Source: Telopea speciosissima
Lineage: Eukaryota > Streptophyta > Magnoliopsida > Proteales > Proteaceae
Assembly (NCBI RefSeq): GCF_018873765.1
Contig: NC_057925.1
Location: forward strand, 12,163,568-12,227,567
DNA length: 64,000 bases
Reading direction: 5' to 3'
Of this stretch, positions 10,736 to 21,793 are shown piece after piece. The notes beneath the pieces are model-generated. The model searched no databases. It was not told the origin of the DNA and saw only the letters and a program-made list of their open reading frames with translations. Within the stretch, counting starts at the first letter, position 1, and each line of letters starts with the position of its first letter. Both the position numbers and the translations under genes were made by a program.

Positions 10736-13416
10736 TTATATACCATATGAGCTATAGCACAACAATATATACTATGCTACGAATATAAAATACATTTTTT
10801 CAAAAATCTTACAATCCGATGTCCTTTAATTACTACTATAAATAGCATAAAATACCCTGCTTCTTGCTAAACATAATTTTTGGCAAGAACTATAAAACAA
10901 ATTGCATATTAAAGCCCTATTTAGTATCATTTGTATTATTTTTCTTTATTTTTATTTTAAAAAAATATTTTTTTTTGTGTTTGGTAACGTCCATTAAAGA
11001 ATGATGCATATGAAGAATCTCAGTTCGTTGTGGGTCATTTACTCATTTGTTTCATTATATTTATATATGCCAATGAAAGATCTGTCATTGCAGAATCAAT
11101 CCTGGTTTGTTTATCTGCTTGTGATGTACAGCTGAAGGTCTTTGAATTGCTTGGTTTGTTCCATTTGTTTTTATGAGGCCCAAGAAAACAATTGAGTTTT
11201 TTTTGTCTCTAACACCCATCGCATCGTTGAAGTGCTACTATTATAAATGTGTTGAACTAACCTTTACTGTTGAAAGGGGGGGGTGAATCAGTAGTCTCCA
11301 AAAATTTTTCCCAAAATACAAAGTTTCATTGACGGTCACCAATCTCAAACACACACTCACAGGCTATTAAGAGTTGAACGAAATCAATTTCAACACCAAT
11401 GGCTGGGTCACCCCATTGTCCAGCTATAGTTTGTATGTATTCTCGCTTACCACCAAGATTAGGTAAACCTATCTAGAGTAACCAACCACCCTACACACAC
11501 CATAATATTTCAAAATGCATAAATAACAAACTATAACACACAAATATACATGGTTAGACAATAAACTTACATCCACGGTGCAATACTCATATTGAGTCTC
11601 GTATTTGCATAAATACCCTCTAACACTTCAATAACAGATATAGCTTCAATCATTGATCATACAAAGACGAAGGACAACAACCCCAAACATTCACCAACTA
11701 TAGACACCAAAATCTGTCTAGGATTTTTATCAAATACCTAGTGAACAACTACTCACAAGGTTATTACAATGTAATAAAGAGGTAAAGAATAAAATCACAA
11801 TCCTAATATGATCCACTAGGCATATATCACTACACAACCTAGGATCTACAAAAGACGGTTGAGAGACTTCACCAAAGTGAACTACCCACTTGAAGATTCA
11901 AGCCCAATGTCATCTCTAGAGAGCAAATATGCTCATGCACTTTCAAGGAAGTGATCTCAAGCCCATCCAAGCATCCAAAAACATTTGGCACAAAAAAACC
12001 TTCACGAAAAGCACTTCTGAGCACACATGAGCTCCTTCAAGCAATCCCGGCCAATGTGTAGCTCTCGTTCTTGTGACAGAGAGATGGGTCTTAAAAAACA
12101 GACCTAACAGCCAAATTATGGCCAAATGAAGGTTGAGGGGTAATTTTGTCATTTTAGAGCTTTTTCGTGACATTTAGAAAGTCATTATTTAAAATCGTGC
12201 AAGTTTCTTGCATCACAACCCTATTGGCAGAGAGATGGGTCGTTGGATGTGAGGAATCCAATCTCCTTTAATAAGATCCATCAGATCCAACGTGTGTGCG
12301 TGGCTAGGGGCAATGCTGCCCAGGTGCTTTGTTGCCGCCCATGCGCAAGTCCTTTGCTACCTAAGTGGATTTAATCCATATGAAATGTGGCCTTGCCACC
12401 TCACACCATGAAACTAGCCACCTCAATGCCATGTGATCAGGCCACCTAAGCCCCTGGTGGGCCCCACACCTTTATAATCACAAAAAGTTCATTACCATGC
12501 AAACTACCATCATTTCAAACATTGTTTCACATAGCACATATCTTCTAGGCCATCACCACTACATATTGACCCATGCAAAATTATTAAAACGCCCTTGGGC
12601 TTTTCAAACATGCCACCTATCATATCAATTCTATGGGAAAAATTATTAAAACACCCTTGGGCATCGAAATGCAATGAACATATGCCGAAAGATCCTGAAA
12701 ACATTTGAAAATATTTCAAACACTCCCAACTCATCTCTAACACCTCCAACACATCTTAATACTATCACCAAGCATTTCATCATGCACGTCACATGACCCA
12801 TATGCTCAAAACATGAAAAATGAGATTCACATCATCAGAAGTCCGAATACCATCAAAACACCTTGGAATGTGCGCTTTGTATTCCGTATTATCTCCAAGC
12901 TTGCAACCTAGATTTGCTCCTAAATCATGCGACCGTACAGAAATCAATATAAGTTCTCCGCACAAACTCAAAATTCAATGATTCCAGTTGCATTGCAAAG
13001 ATGACTCATCGCACTACAATTTTCATAACTTCTTCAGATTCTACCAATTGGATGTTACAAATTGGCTCAAAAGTTACCCCTTTCGTATGCTCTATGATGC
13101 ACTTTCGAAAACTGATATGAATCAAAACCCTATTGTTTCCAACCTCTGTCAAGCGTCTACCAAACATCTCCAAATACTATTACACATGCCTAGAAGCCTT
13201 AATAAACTATCCAACCTATGTTTGACCTATTTGACGAATCCAACTCAACCAGTACATTATCACAGTCTCTAGAAACACTGCCATAATACTATATATATAT
13301 ATCTATACAATCCATTGGTACCTACTGACAACTGCCACATTGTACCAACAAACTGTATCAACATATTTTGCTCACTATGTCATCTGTGTGACTGTGTTGC
13401 TTAACTAACTGTGTTA
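10736..13416. repeat. Non-coding DNA with a degenerate repeat
   Basis: No gene seen. From about 11276 a G-run followed by TGAATCAGTAG starts a 2.1-kb AC-rich stretch up to the Tat insertion. A similar G-run plus ATGAATCATTGG begins a comparable stretch at 35201, suggesting one old repeat family, perhaps LTR-derived. 10911-10990 resembles 25010-25105 reversed ('tttggta' termini), a likely small MITE. The open frames here are short and not conserved-looking. Confidence 0.3.
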
Positions 13417-13421
13417 ACAAC

Positions 13422-14094
13422 TGTTGCGTGTGAAAACCTCCGGTACTTGGTTCGCCCGCGGATGAACCTGCAAAAACCAAGCAATGAGCGCGAGAGGGCC
13501 GGTGTGGCTCCGGCCTAGGACTCTCCGATGCTCAAGTCGGGTCTTCAACGCGACGCAGAATCTGCGTAGTAAAAAGCAAGATGTGGAATAGAGCTCCATA
13601 CCAGGTATTTATAGAGTAAGTAGGAGATGAGACGGTTGGGAGAGTCCCGATATGGTAGGAGTCCTTCTTTCGGAAGGTTCTCTCGCGTAAAGCGGAGTGG
13701 AGAGTTATTTTGGGTCGGACTCTTATTAAGGTAAGAGTCCATGTAGAGTGTGATTACGTGTTGCTTGTTGGGATCGTGGCTCGGTCCTTATCCCGTGATT
13801 CTCGGGATGTCCGACGTGGCCGGAGATCCCGGTGGGGTGCTATGGGAGTCTCAATGGAGGAGGGCTCGCCCTACGAGGTCGGCCCGTGGGGTAGGCCATG
13901 GAGGTCGGCTAGGAGTCCTTGGCTGACCCGTATAATCTCGGCCTCGATCGCCGGAAGCTCGCACAAACCAGGCTTTGTCGGGTGACTTATCGGATATGGG
14001 TCGGCCCAATTTCTGCTCGGCCCAACTCGGTTCTCGGCGAGGTCGGGTCAGCCACGTGGCGCCCTCGATAGGTGGGGTGTTTTATGCCCCATCA
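13422..14094 (-). repeat. 3' LTR of the Tat element
   Basis: 673 bp; plus strand begins TGTTGCGTG and ends CCCCATCA. A TATA box (TATAAATA on the minus strand) lies at 13606-13613. The polypurine tract sits just inside, at about 14095-14106. Confidence 0.93.
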
Positions 14095-14336
14095 CAGGCC
14101 CCCACTCATCGGTGTCGGCTCGGCGCCGATGAGTGAAATTCCCGAGCGCTTGTCGGGAAGAATCTTGCGGTTGAGCCGAGATTATTCTTGCTTCCGGTTT
14201 GGCTGCACGATCGGCGGTTGGGCGTCGGTGTCACGTCGGCCGATCATTATGGCGGGCTCGGGAATTAAACGTCCTTTGATCGGGCCGTTGGATCATGTTG
14301 AGCTCGTCGACCGTTGGATCAGAGGGACCCAAGGAT

Positions 14337-14344
14337 TATAAATA
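14337..14344 (+). promoter_or_regulatory. TATA box of the opposite-strand transcription unit
   Basis: TATAAATA just inside the 3' LTR on the plus strand, about 255 bp before the first plausible ATG (14600) of the reverse-oriented ORF. It lies outside the LTR, so it is not the element's own U3 promoter. Confidence 0.45.
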
Positions 14345-14385
14345 GGTGACTCCTAACTATTCATTCTTCACTTCTTTAAGTTATT

Positions 14386-14485
14386 GACTTCTCGGCAAGT
14401 TTGGATCCATCACCTCGGTAGATCTCGTCGCTTGCGACTTCTCGGCAAGTTTGGATCCGTCAACTCGGTAGATCTCGTCGCTTGT
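14386..14485. repeat. 50-bp tandem duplication
   Basis: Two copies of a 50-bp unit starting 'gacttctcggcaagtttgg' (14386-14435 and 14436-14485), in the leader region of the plus-strand transcription unit. Confidence 0.85.
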
Positions 14486-14599
14486 TTGCCCGCGATCGAC
14501 TCGGCCGAAGCCTCATTCTCCTTGTCATCCTTCGTGATCAACTTGTCGTTTCCTTCCGGCTCGCTCTTCTTCAACTTGATAAGTCTTCTCGCCCTTGAC

Positions 14600-16910
14600 A
14601 TGTCGGTTTGTAGTAGTCCTATGGGCGAACCGCTCGCTGGCGCGGAGGGCACGAGTCCGAGCCGAGAACTCCCGTTCGCTCTCCCACCATAGACTGTTGG
14701 GCTCGACATCGAGATGAGCCCGACGTAGTGGAGCTTCGTCGGGCCGAGGTGGCCGAGCCCCGTTACCCATGGAGTCGACCACGCGGCCCAATCCACGGCT
14801 GCAGTCCCAGCCGAGAACTCCGGGTCGTCCTCCTCCGATGAAGAGTCAAGTGAGGAAGATTCGTCCGAGGTGGGGCTGGCTCGGTCGGCTCGTCACGACG
14901 CCCCCGAGCCCGAGGAAGGAAGTGTCGGCCTGCCGAGCACGATCACGGAGGCCGACCTCGACTATCTCGAGGACGACCTACGCCATCCCCGAGGACATAC
15001 AGCTCGAGTTCCTAATCCCGGGAGATGGCCGCTTCATCGGCCCGCAGGTGGCTCTGCGAGACGCCCTTCAAGTACGGAGTTTCGGCTCCCGTCTCCGGTG
15101 GACCGGATCTTGGACCACTTCCACCTATCTCCTGGGGTGGTGCCGAACTCCTGGCTGGCCGTCTATGGCTTCTACGCCTGCTTGCGAGATGGGCCGAGGT
15201 GCTAGCGTGGCGCTTTTCTCTCGGCTCTTCTTCTGAAGAAGTCTCCCGAGAAGGGGTGGTATTATTTCGCGCCCGATCGGGGCGGAGCGGCTCTAGGCGG
15301 TCACAAGTTTCGGTCGGCACGCCGACCTTCAACAAATCTTGGAAGCCCCGTTTCTTCTTCGCTTCCATTCCCAACAGCCCTCTCCGAACCGAGTGGAAGG
15401 AGATGAATCTGAATTATGTCAATAGAGTATTACCCCGACCGAGAACGAGATGACCTCGCTAGACCTTATCCCAGCGTCCGCCCTTCGATGTTCTCGGCCT
15501 TCGGACGAGGGGTTTCTCCGAGTTGGCATATGACCCAGGTAGGAGCCCTTGCCGAGCCTGTCTTTGTTGTCCGAGCCGACCCCTTAACTTGGTTTTCTTT
15601 TCCTTTTTCGACTCGTTTCCTATGTTTTCGGTTTCCCTTGCGGTGGTCGGCCACATTCCACCAATGGACACGGCTCGGCTACGGGCCGAGATCATCGCAT
15701 GACGAGGAAGAAGAAGAATTGGAGAAGAAACCCGGGCGAGTCCTCCAAGGCCTCCAAGGGAAAGGGGTGATCGGGACCATCGGATGCGGTGGTCGGGCTG
15801 GAGGCCGAGAAGAACAGGTCGGCCGTGTCTCCGAGAAAGGGAAAGGACGAAAAGGCGAGAGGAGCCCGCCGAGAGACATTAAACGCCGAAGCTCTCGGTT
15901 AACCGACAAGTGGCGGCCTTCCGCCGTGGCCTCCCCACCAACATCTCCCGATACGTCCCGGGAGGGATTCGGCCAACAACGTCCCTGTGAGGCCGACCGG
16001 CGCCTCTTCGGGGACTCGGCCTTGGCGTCGCCGCTCACGCCAAGGAGTGGCTGGATGCCGATCGGCTCCCCCGACAAGGAGAAGCTGGGCGCTGTCCGAC
16101 CCCGAGCTCCTCTCAACCCTATTTCAAGACTTCAATATGGTAAGTTTCCTTGTCGGCTCTTGCCTATGATCCGATATGTGTAGTTTATCCCGATTCTTTG
16201 TTCTCATGCTTTTATGTAGGGGTTCGCCAAAGCAGTGGAGACCATGCTCCGCTTCGAGCGGCTCGACCGAGAACTATTCCTTGGGACGTCCAGGCAAGAA
16301 GGCTTATCAGACGCCCAGGATGCCGTTCGAGGCGTCGGAGACCCAAGAGAAGCTCACGCGCCGAGGCCGAAGTGAGAGCTCTCGGGCCGAGGTGGCAGCG
16401 GAGAGAGAGGGTCCGGCCTGCAGGCTCGGCTCGCCGAGGTGAAGGAGAAGGCCAAGGAAAATCTGGCCACGGCTCGGAGCGAGGCGATTAGCGACTATCT
16501 CCACTCGGAGGAGTACGCCAATATCGCCACGAGATCGGAAGCCTCCCTTCGCCGAAGGTTTTGAAGTCGGCCGAGTGAGCTTTTGGCCGAGATCAAGGCG
16601 CGTATCCCGATCTCAATCTCTCCGCTTTGACGACGATGCGACTACTTTTGCGGGGAGATGGGAGATGAGGAGGGGGCCGAGGTCACCCAAGCTCAGCCCG
16701 GAGGCACACGCTTCACCGACGTCGTCCCTTTGGTAGCCGGACCTCAAGACCCGCCGCGAGCCCAACACCGCGGACGCCTCCGAGGCTGCTTCCAAGTCCC
16801 CCGCCGAGGAGGCGGAGATGTAAAATAATTTTTTTTTTTTTTTTTTTTTTTTGTGGGGCCGAGCTGCCTCTTTTGTAACCGTGCCGATCAGTCGGCTTTC
16901 AATGAATAAA
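14600..16910 (+). pseudogene. Opposite-strand ORF in the Tat element (putative gypsy-type transposon protein family)
   Basis: Runs against pol. From ATG 14600 the readable pieces, in shifting frames, are an acidic Ser/Glu segment (SSDEESSEEDSSEVG), DLDYLEDDLRHP, IPEDIQLEFLIPGDGRF, then DRILDHFHLSPGVVPNSW, GWYYFAP-like and TFNKSWKPRFFFASIP near 15100-15390. This order matches the plant 'putative gypsy type transposon' family (Pfam Transposase_28, recognised from memory). A GT-AG intron of 80 bp at 16140-16219 joins FNM to GFAKAVETMLRFERL. A Glu/Ala/Arg-rich, probably coiled-coil tail follows, and AATAAA lies at 16905-16910. Multiple indels destroy the frame. Function unknown. Confidence 0.6.
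16905..16910 (+). terminator. Polyadenylation signal of the opposite-strand unit
   Basis: AATAAA, downstream of the coiled-coil tail and a poly-T run, before the 66-bp array. Confidence 0.4.
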
Positions 16911-17257
16911 CAATTTATTTTTGTCAAAATTTGTCTAAGTATTTGAACTCGGCGCCCTCAATATTCTTTTCCTTGCGTATTCTATTTTGTTTGTGGCCGA
17001 GCTGCCGAGTTGTTTCCCTAGCCGAGCTTAGGAACTCGTCTCTCTTTATCCATGTTCCCCGTTGTCGGCGGTTTCGACCATGCAACGCCGAGGTCATTGT
17101 GATCCTCACCTTAGTTGTTTAATTCGCCCCATACGCGGACGCCTGGCCGAATATCCTTCCTGGCCGAGCCCAATGCCTTGGCTTAGTTTTGTACTTTGTT
17201 AGGCTCGGCCAAATAAGAATGGCGGCCCTTGAGATGTCGGCCATGTCTATTTGGACA

Positions 17258-17667
17258 GGTCTTACGACCCGGCTGACAACCTGTGAAGGTCGGTCCTTGA
17301 TGTCGGCCTGGTCTATGGGGACCGGTCTTATGACTTGGCTGCCGACCTATGAGGGTCGGTCTTTGATGTCGGCCTGGTCTATGAGGACCGGTCTTATGAC
17401 TTGGCTGCCGACCTATGAGGGTCGGTCTTTGATGTCGGCCTAGTCTATGAGGACCGGTCTTATGACTTGGCTGCCGACCTATGAGGGTCGGTCTTTGATG
17501 TCGGCCTGGTCTATGAGGACCGGTCTTATGACTTGGCTGCCGACCTATGAGGGTCGGTCTTTGATGTCGGCCTGGTCTATGAGGACCGGTCTTATGACTT
17601 GGCTGCCGACCTATGAGGGTCGGTCTTTGATGTCGGCCTGGTCTATGAGGACCGGTCTTATGACTTC
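17258..17667. repeat. 66-bp tandem repeat array
   Basis: Six full 66-bp units start at 17258, 17324, 17390, 17456, 17522 and 17588, with a partial seventh at 17654. The first unit is diverged and the later ones are nearly identical. Each contains 'ggtcttatgacttggctgcc' and a small palindrome around 'cgacctatgagggtcg'. 66 is a multiple of three, so the array reads as an open 22-residue repeat; this is not evidence of a protein. Confidence 0.95.
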
Positions 17668-17882
17668 GACTTGGGAGCTTGCCAATACGTTGAGTGTTGG
17701 AGAAAAGACTTTATTGAATCAAATGTCGGAACTGAAACCGAATACAATCATGTTGAATTATTGAAAAAACTTTTTCAAATTTTCCGAGTTCCAAGGTCTC
17801 AGTACCTTCTTGCCCCGAGTCCGCAAGCAATATGTGCCAGGCGAATTTGCTTGGAGACTATGTACGGGCCTTCCGTTTGGTG

Positions 17883-18877
17883 CTAATTTTCCTTGTTGCC
17901 TCGGCTGAGATGCGCTGAGTTTTCCGAGAACAAGGTCCCTTGACGAAAATGCCGCTCTTTGACTCTTGAGTCATAGTAGCTTGCCGTCTTATTTGTACGC
18001 CGCGTTTCGGAGTAGGGCATTTTCTCGGACTTCATCGAGGAAGTCCAAATTGGCTCGCAGCCCATCTTCATAGGTCTTCTCATCGAAGTTGAGCACTCGG
18101 TATGATGAAGCCATAACTTCAACCGGTGCGAGAGCTTCGGTCCCATAAGCGAGGCGAAATGGACTCTCCCGGTTGGAGTTCTCACGATCGCTCGATATGC
18201 CCATAGGACGCTTGGGAGTTCTTCCACCCATCTCCCCTTGGCCTCATCCAACCTCCTCTTAATGCCGCGAGTAATGTTCGGTTGGACACTTCTACTTGTC
18301 CGTTTGCTTGTGGGTGAGCGACCGAGATGGGTCGGAAGTCAATGTGGAAGTGCTCGGAATTCTCGGAAGGCCGGGTTATTGAATTGTGCGCCATTATCGT
18401 GATGAGAACTTTCGGTAGCCCGAACCCGTAGATGACCTTATCTCGAAAAAAATTTCCATGTTCTTCTCGGTGATGGTGGCAAGGGGCTCGGCCTCGACCC
18501 ACTTGGTGAAGTAATCGATGGCCACTACTACGTATTTTTCGTTTCCCGATCTTTGGGGTGAAATCTCCGAGAATGTCCATTCCCCACATAGCGAATGGGA
18601 TTGGGCTCAGCATTGAGGTTAATTTTGTTGCTGGTCGGCTTGGGATTGGCGCGAACAGTTGGCACTTTTCACACGTCTTCACGTATTTCATGGCCTCTTC
18701 CCGCATTCTTGGCCAATAGAATCCTTGCCGAAGTATCTTGTATGCAAGAGCTCGGCCGCCCATGTGACTCCCGCATATTCCCTCATGCACCTCGGCTAAT
18801 GCATACTCGGCCCCCTTCGGTCCCTGACATCGGAGAAGCGGGCCGAGATTGCCCTTTGTAGAGTACTCGTCGATCAT
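17883..18877 (-). pseudogene. Integrase of the Tat element
   Basis: Minus strand. The zinc finger is H in EVHEGICGSHMGG and C in CEKCQLF; the core begins GMDILGDF. The second catalytic Asp block reads ITIMAHNS because one base is missing from the usual ITDNGAQF coding sequence. HPQANGQVEVSNRTLL follows, with the catalytic Glu at E in VEVSNR. The C-terminal part (WVEELPSVLWAYR, then SPFRLAYGTEALAPVE, then YYDSRVKERHF) lies in other frames. At least three frameshifts, so inactive. Confidence 0.85.
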
Positions 18878-19006
18878 CGAGTACTTGGAAGATCGGATCT
18901 TGACCTTCCTTGCCTCTTCTCGATTCCCGGAGCGAGGTCATTCTCCAAGTAGTTGACGATGGGGTCCAACCAGGTTGGCCCATCCTCTTCAATGTGCTTT
19001 ATGCTT

Positions 19007-19279
19007 TCATCTTGTAAGGATGGCTTCTCCAATATTTCTATGTATACTTGACCGGCTCAGATATTGGAGATCGGCCTCGGCCAACCTAGATAAGGAGTCC
19101 GTCGCGGCGTTCTCTTCTCTCGGTATTCGAGTCATCTCGAAGTGTTCGAGCTCGGAGATCAGATCTCGGGCTCGACCCAAGTATGCTATCATCCTTTCGT
19201 CTTTTGCCTCATAGTCTCCGTTGACCTGGTTGACCACGAGTTGGGAGTCTCCTCGCACCTTCAACCGCTTTATGCCCAT
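19007..19279 (-). pseudogene. Archaeal-type RNase H (aRH) domain of the Tat element
   Basis: VRGDSQLVVNQVNGDYEAKD with PREENAATDSLSRLA is the plant Tat-specific second RNase H, located between the retroviral-type RNase H and integrase. GDS and ATDSLS carry two of the catalytic acidic positions. The upstream portion continues to about 19420 in another frame (KYEALLAG-type block near 19300). Confidence 0.75.
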
Positions 19280-19609
19280 AGCTTTGTCGACTCAAAGTCC
19301 CGCTAGAAGGGCTTCATACTCGGCCTCATTGTTTGAAGCGGGAAACTTGAACCGTAGGGCATATTGGACAGAAAGCCTTGGGGCTTACAAGAATTAGGCG
19401 GCCCCGCTTCCTCCGGAATTGCTTGAGCCGTCAACATTCATTGTCCAAATCGGGTCGGCCGTAGCCCCGACCTCTTGGATCGCTCTTTTCCTCTACAACC
19501 TCATGTTCGGCCCCGTGCATTCGGCAATGAAGTCGGCCAGGGCTTGTCCTTTGATCGCCGTCCTGGTCGATAGCTTATATCGTATTCACTTAGCTCAACC
19601 GCCCAGAAA

Positions 19610-20198
19610 TCAGCCGTCCCGAAGCGTCGGGTTTGTGTAATATCTTTTTGAGTGGCTGGTCGGTCGTACCACGATCGGGTGAGCTTGAAAGTACGGCCTT
19701 AGTTTCCTGGCAGCCGTGATTAGGCGAATGCTACTTTCTCGAACCCGAATACCTTGTCTCGGCATCAAGAACGTGGCGACATAGTATATCGGCCTTTGAG
19801 TTCGACACTCTTCCCCGATCAACACACCGCACCGACCGCTACGGAGTGGCGGCTAAGTAGACTTGAAGTTCCTCTGTTGGTTCAGGTCGGCTGAGAAGAG
19901 GCGGGTTCTCCAAATATTTCTTCAGCTCTTCAAAAGCTTCTTGGCATTCGGATGACCAGATAAAATCTTTTGGGTTCCGGATATTCTTTAGGGCCTTAAA
20001 GAACGGTAGGCATTTGTCGCCCGATCTCGACATGAATCGCGCCAACGCCGCCACACGTCCGTTTAGCCTTTGCACTTCTCGAATCGTCCTTGGAGGACTC
20101 ATCTCCTGGATGGCTCTGATTTTTTCCGGATTGGCTTCGATGCCTCTGACAGAGACCATGAAGCCGAGGAACTTTCCGAGGTTACGCCGAATGCACAC
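19610..20198 (-). pseudogene. RT connection and RNase H of the Tat element
   Basis: 19839-20198 encodes LGFMVSVRGIEANPEKIRAI and LNGRVAALARFMSRS, the RT connection. 19610-19825 encodes VLIGEE-, RPIYYVATFLM- and LRPYFQAHPIVV-type RNase H blocks. Frame changes separate the two. Confidence 0.8.
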
Positions 20199-21419
20199 TT
20201 GGTGGGGTTCACTTCATCCGGTTTTTTCCTCAATACGCCGAAGGCTTCTTCCAAGTCGGCCAAGTGGTGCTCTACCTTCAAACTTTTCACCAACATGTCG
20301 CCCACGTGAGACTTCCATGTTCTTTCCGATCTGCTCGCGGAATATATGGTTCACAAGGCGTTGGTATGTTGCTCCGGCATTCTTCAATCCGAACGGCATG
20401 ACCTTGTAGCAAAATTCTCTTGGTCAGTTCGGAAGGCGTGTATGCGACTTCGTCCTCCTCATGCATCATGATTTGGTTGTAGCCGAGTACGCATCCATGA
20501 AACTCGGCATTTCGTGACTGCCGTGGCGTCGATCAAGAGGTCGATCCGAGGTAGTGGGTACTCGTCTTTGGGCAGGCCTTGTTGAGGTCGGTGTAGTCGA
20601 CACACATTCTCCACTTCCCATTCGGTTTAGGGACCATGACGACGTTGGCCAACCAGGTCGGGAATTTCTCTTCTCGGATGAAACCTGATCGGCGAAGCTT
20701 CTCCACCTCTTCTTTGATTGCAGGTTGCGATCAAGTGCGTAGTTTCTTCTCTTCGCCGGATTGGCTTTCGACCGGATCCACATGGAGTCGGTGCTCGCTA
20801 TATGTCCGGGTATGCCCGACATATCGCCAAGCCACACGGCGAAGACATCGGCGTTCGCTTTTAAGAAAACTCCGAGCCGCCTTCTTTGATTTTTATTTAG
20901 TAGTGATCCGAGCTGGACCACCTTGGTTGGGTCATCTTTGAGATGAAGTGGGGTCAAGTTTTCCACGGGTCTACCTCTTCTCTCGATAAGCTCATCCCGC
21001 TGATCCTCGGGGAGATGTTCGACGCACATGGCCATTCCTCGAACATTACCCTTGTTTTGCTTGACGAAGGTCGCGTAGCACTCTCGTGCCTTCTTTTGGT
21101 CGCCTCGGACCTCGCCGACACCGTTCTCGGTGGGGAACTTCATCTTCAAGTGAGTCGGGGAGATGATGGCCTGGAGGGCGGTCAATGACGGACGGCCGAG
21201 TATGGCGTTGAAAGCCACTACCGACCGTACCACCATGAATTTGATGGGATATGGTGGAGCTTGCCCAATTGTGACTAGTAGATCGATCGAGCCCTTGATA
21301 GTCGCGGCGCTCCCGAGAACCCGTGAAGCGAGGTTCCTTCGGCTTAAGCGCTTCGTCGCCGGGAATTGTCGATACGCTTCCAATGACATAAGATCAACGG
21401 ATGCGCCGGTATCGACCAA
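20199..21419 (-). pseudogene. Protease and reverse transcriptase of the Tat element
   Basis: The protease motif MVDTGASVDLM opens the frame at 21419, followed by AFNAILGRPSL. RT blocks then appear in alternating frames: MPFGLKNAGATYQRLV at 20345-20399 and DMLVKSLKVEHHLADLEEAF at 20240-20300. The polymerase motif near 20295-20312 reads YVGD after local indels, so the first catalytic Asp of YVDD is replaced by Gly. At least four frameshifts. Confidence 0.82.
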
Positions 21420-21793
21420 TACCCGTGTACGGGTCTTCGCAATTTCTACCGCACCACTAAAGCATCGTCATGAGGTAAACTTATACCTTCGAGGTCGGCT
21501 TCGTGAATGAAATCGTCCGCCGGTTTGAGTTTCTTGGCGGGCATCTCGGCTACCCCGACGAAGCGGCGTTTGCCTTAGCCTTCGAGTACCTTCTTGCCGG
21601 GCCCCCGAGGATAGTGTATATGGGGCTCCTTGTCATTGCGAGGCCCGGATCCGCCCTCCTTCTTCTCGGCTCGACCTTGTCATCGTCTCTTTCAACTCGC
21701 CCTGGTTTCGGCCTTAGGCTCGGTTCTTCTCTCGATCTCGGTCATCCGGCCGCCGACCTCCACGATCTTCTCGGCCTCCTTTGACATATCTCT

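Noticed and set aside
13710-14341. Open frames within and next to the left Tat LTR, repeated in the right LTR
   Set aside because: They are LTR sequence, present in both LTRs with indels that change the frame.
15012-16116. Minus-strand open frames under the opposite-strand ORF of the Tat element
   Set aside because: GC-rich sequence leaves open frames in all phases; only the plus-strand pieces show conserved family motifs and a usable intron.
17258-17667. CRISPR-like array
   Set aside because: The repeats are directly adjacent with no unique spacers, and the context is a plant retrotransposon.
17189-17764. Repetitive open frame coding a 22-residue repeat
   Set aside because: It is a consequence of a 66-bp (multiple of three) tandem array, not a protein gene.
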